Below, in pieces: positions 6,146 through 6,776 of a stretch of 6,776 bases of DNA. Origin of the DNA: Bacteroidaceae bacterium (GTDB taxonomy: Bacteria; Bacteroidota; Bacteroidia; Bacteroidales; Bacteroidaceae); NCBI GenBank assembly GCA_017472905.1, contig JAFUNW010000126.1, positions 1-6,776 on the forward strand. The letters are read 5' to 3'. The notes beneath the pieces are model-generated. The model made no database searches. It was not told the origin of the DNA and worked only from the letters and a program-made list of their open reading frames with translations. The position numbers were made by a program, and so were the translations under genes. Position 1 is the first letter of the stretch. The number at the start of each line of letters is the position of its first letter.

Positions 6146-6776
6146 TTATTTCGTGCTTTCGTGGCCCTTTTCTGTATTTCTTACTTGGATTTCCAACGAT
6201 TTTAGTTCATTTTCCAACGTTTCAACTTGCTGCTCAAGGTCTAATATTTCAGCGGTTATTTGTTTGCGTTTAGATGAATTTCCGGCAGCATAAGCATCGC
6301 GTTTCTTCTCTAGTTTTTCGGAAAGGGTTTGGTATTTCTTTTTTTCTTGTTGGAGACGAATAAAAAGTGTTTTTGCTTGGGGAGAAGTAAAATCGTTCAA
6401 CGTATGGTAATTTGTTAAATCATCAATAACGAATTCAAAATCGTATTTTTCTTTTTCTAGCGGACGAGCATATCTGCAACTAGCCAATCGTTGCTTTCCT
6501 TGACGTACGACATTTTTGTCCTTCCATGTTTCTTTTATGGAATGGATGGTTGCTGTTTGATAGAGTGTATCGGGAGAAAATTCTTCCGATTCTAGGAGTT
6601 GCATGTTTTCGTTAGGTATGAAAATATAGATACATACTTTCCCATCGGGTTGATTTCGGTCGGATGCAAACCATCCGAGATTGTTGTATTCATCTATAAC
6701 AAACATATAATCATTAAAGGGAGAATTAAATGGCATACCAATGTTTTCCGGTAGCAAGAATTTATTTTCTTCTGAA
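6146..6776 (-). CDS. C-terminal part of a PD40/beta-propeller-like protein with coiled-coil tail (5' end outside window)
   Basis: The open frame runs past the right edge, so only the last 209 residues are visible. The visible N-terminal part resembles WD40-like PD40 blades of Bacteroidales envelope proteins: IGMPFNSPFNDYMFVIDE is followed by NNLGWFASDRNQPDGKVCIY, in which F-S-D-R is the typical blade motif. A linker follows. Visible residues about 136-200 form a highly charged coiled coil rich in Lys, Glu, Gln and Leu (KKYQTLSEKLEKKRD, then EILDLEQQVETLENELKSLE), ending in a polar tail. An export signal cannot be judged because the N-terminus is missing. The stop lies 48 nt before the nfeD-like gene on the same strand, with no terminator or promoter box between, so the two are probably co-transcribed. 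The function is unknown to me; the PD40 assignment is by motif appearance only. Confidence 0.75.
   Translation of the reverse strand, partial: SEENKFLLPENIGMPFNSPFNDYMFVIDEYNNLGWFASDRNQPDGKVCIYIFIPNENMQLLESEEFSPDTLYQTATIHSIKETWKDKNVVRQGKQRLASCRYARPLEKEKYDFEFVIDDLTNYHTLNDFTSPQAKTLFIRLQQEKKKYQTLSEKLEKKRDAYAAGNSSKRKQITAEILDLEQQVETLENELKSLEIQVRNTEKGHESTK

Noticed and set aside
6755..6757. TTG at 6757-6755 as the start of the rightmost gene
   Set aside because: The frame stays open for six more codons to the window edge, and the protein would begin in the middle of a propeller blade; the gene is simply cut by the edge.

Overview
The window looks like a piece of chromosome from a Bacteroidales bacterium, most likely Bacteroides or a close relative. 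Three things point there. The promoters match the Bacteroidetes pattern (TAnnTTTG at -7, no E. coli-type -35/-10). The leaders before the start codons are A/T-rich and lack Shine-Dalgarno sequences. The protein set also fits: a bacterial GlnRS, a short eukaryote/archaeal-type ProRS without an editing insertion, an OmpA-type lipoprotein and a PD40-type protein. The density is that of core-genome housekeeping DNA. I see no insertion sequence, phage gene, CRISPR array, tRNA or rRNA.

Left part (1-2051): the 5' portion of glnS runs leftward out of the window from its own promoter. Next comes a leftward lipoprotein gene with a glycine-zipper segment and a peptidoglycan-binding OmpA domain; it ends in a hairpin terminator. 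A divergent control region (about 1832-2051) separates it from proS and holds one promoter facing each way plus a perfect 8-bp inverted repeat next to the proS promoter.

Middle (2052-3644): proS, rightward and complete, followed by a strong hairpin with A and T runs on its two flanks. This can end both proS and the convergent leftward gene cluster.

Right part (3645-6776): four leftward genes in transcription order: the 3' end of a PD40/coiled-coil protein (its start is outside the window), a short NfeD-family membrane protein, a flotillin-like FloA, and a uridine phosphorylase. NfeD-FloA is a known pair that organises membrane microdomains. The gaps of 48, 35 and 84 nt, with no recognisable internal promoter, suggest co-transcription. 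A perfect 14-bp hairpin without a T-run between floA and udp may set how much udp message is made or where the message is cut.

Nothing here is clearly a new system. The most worthwhile leads are the PD40-NfeD-FloA-Udp arrangement, the floA-udp hairpin, the inverted repeat in the lipoprotein/proS divergent region, and the apparent loss of the zinc ligands in the ProRS C-terminal domain.
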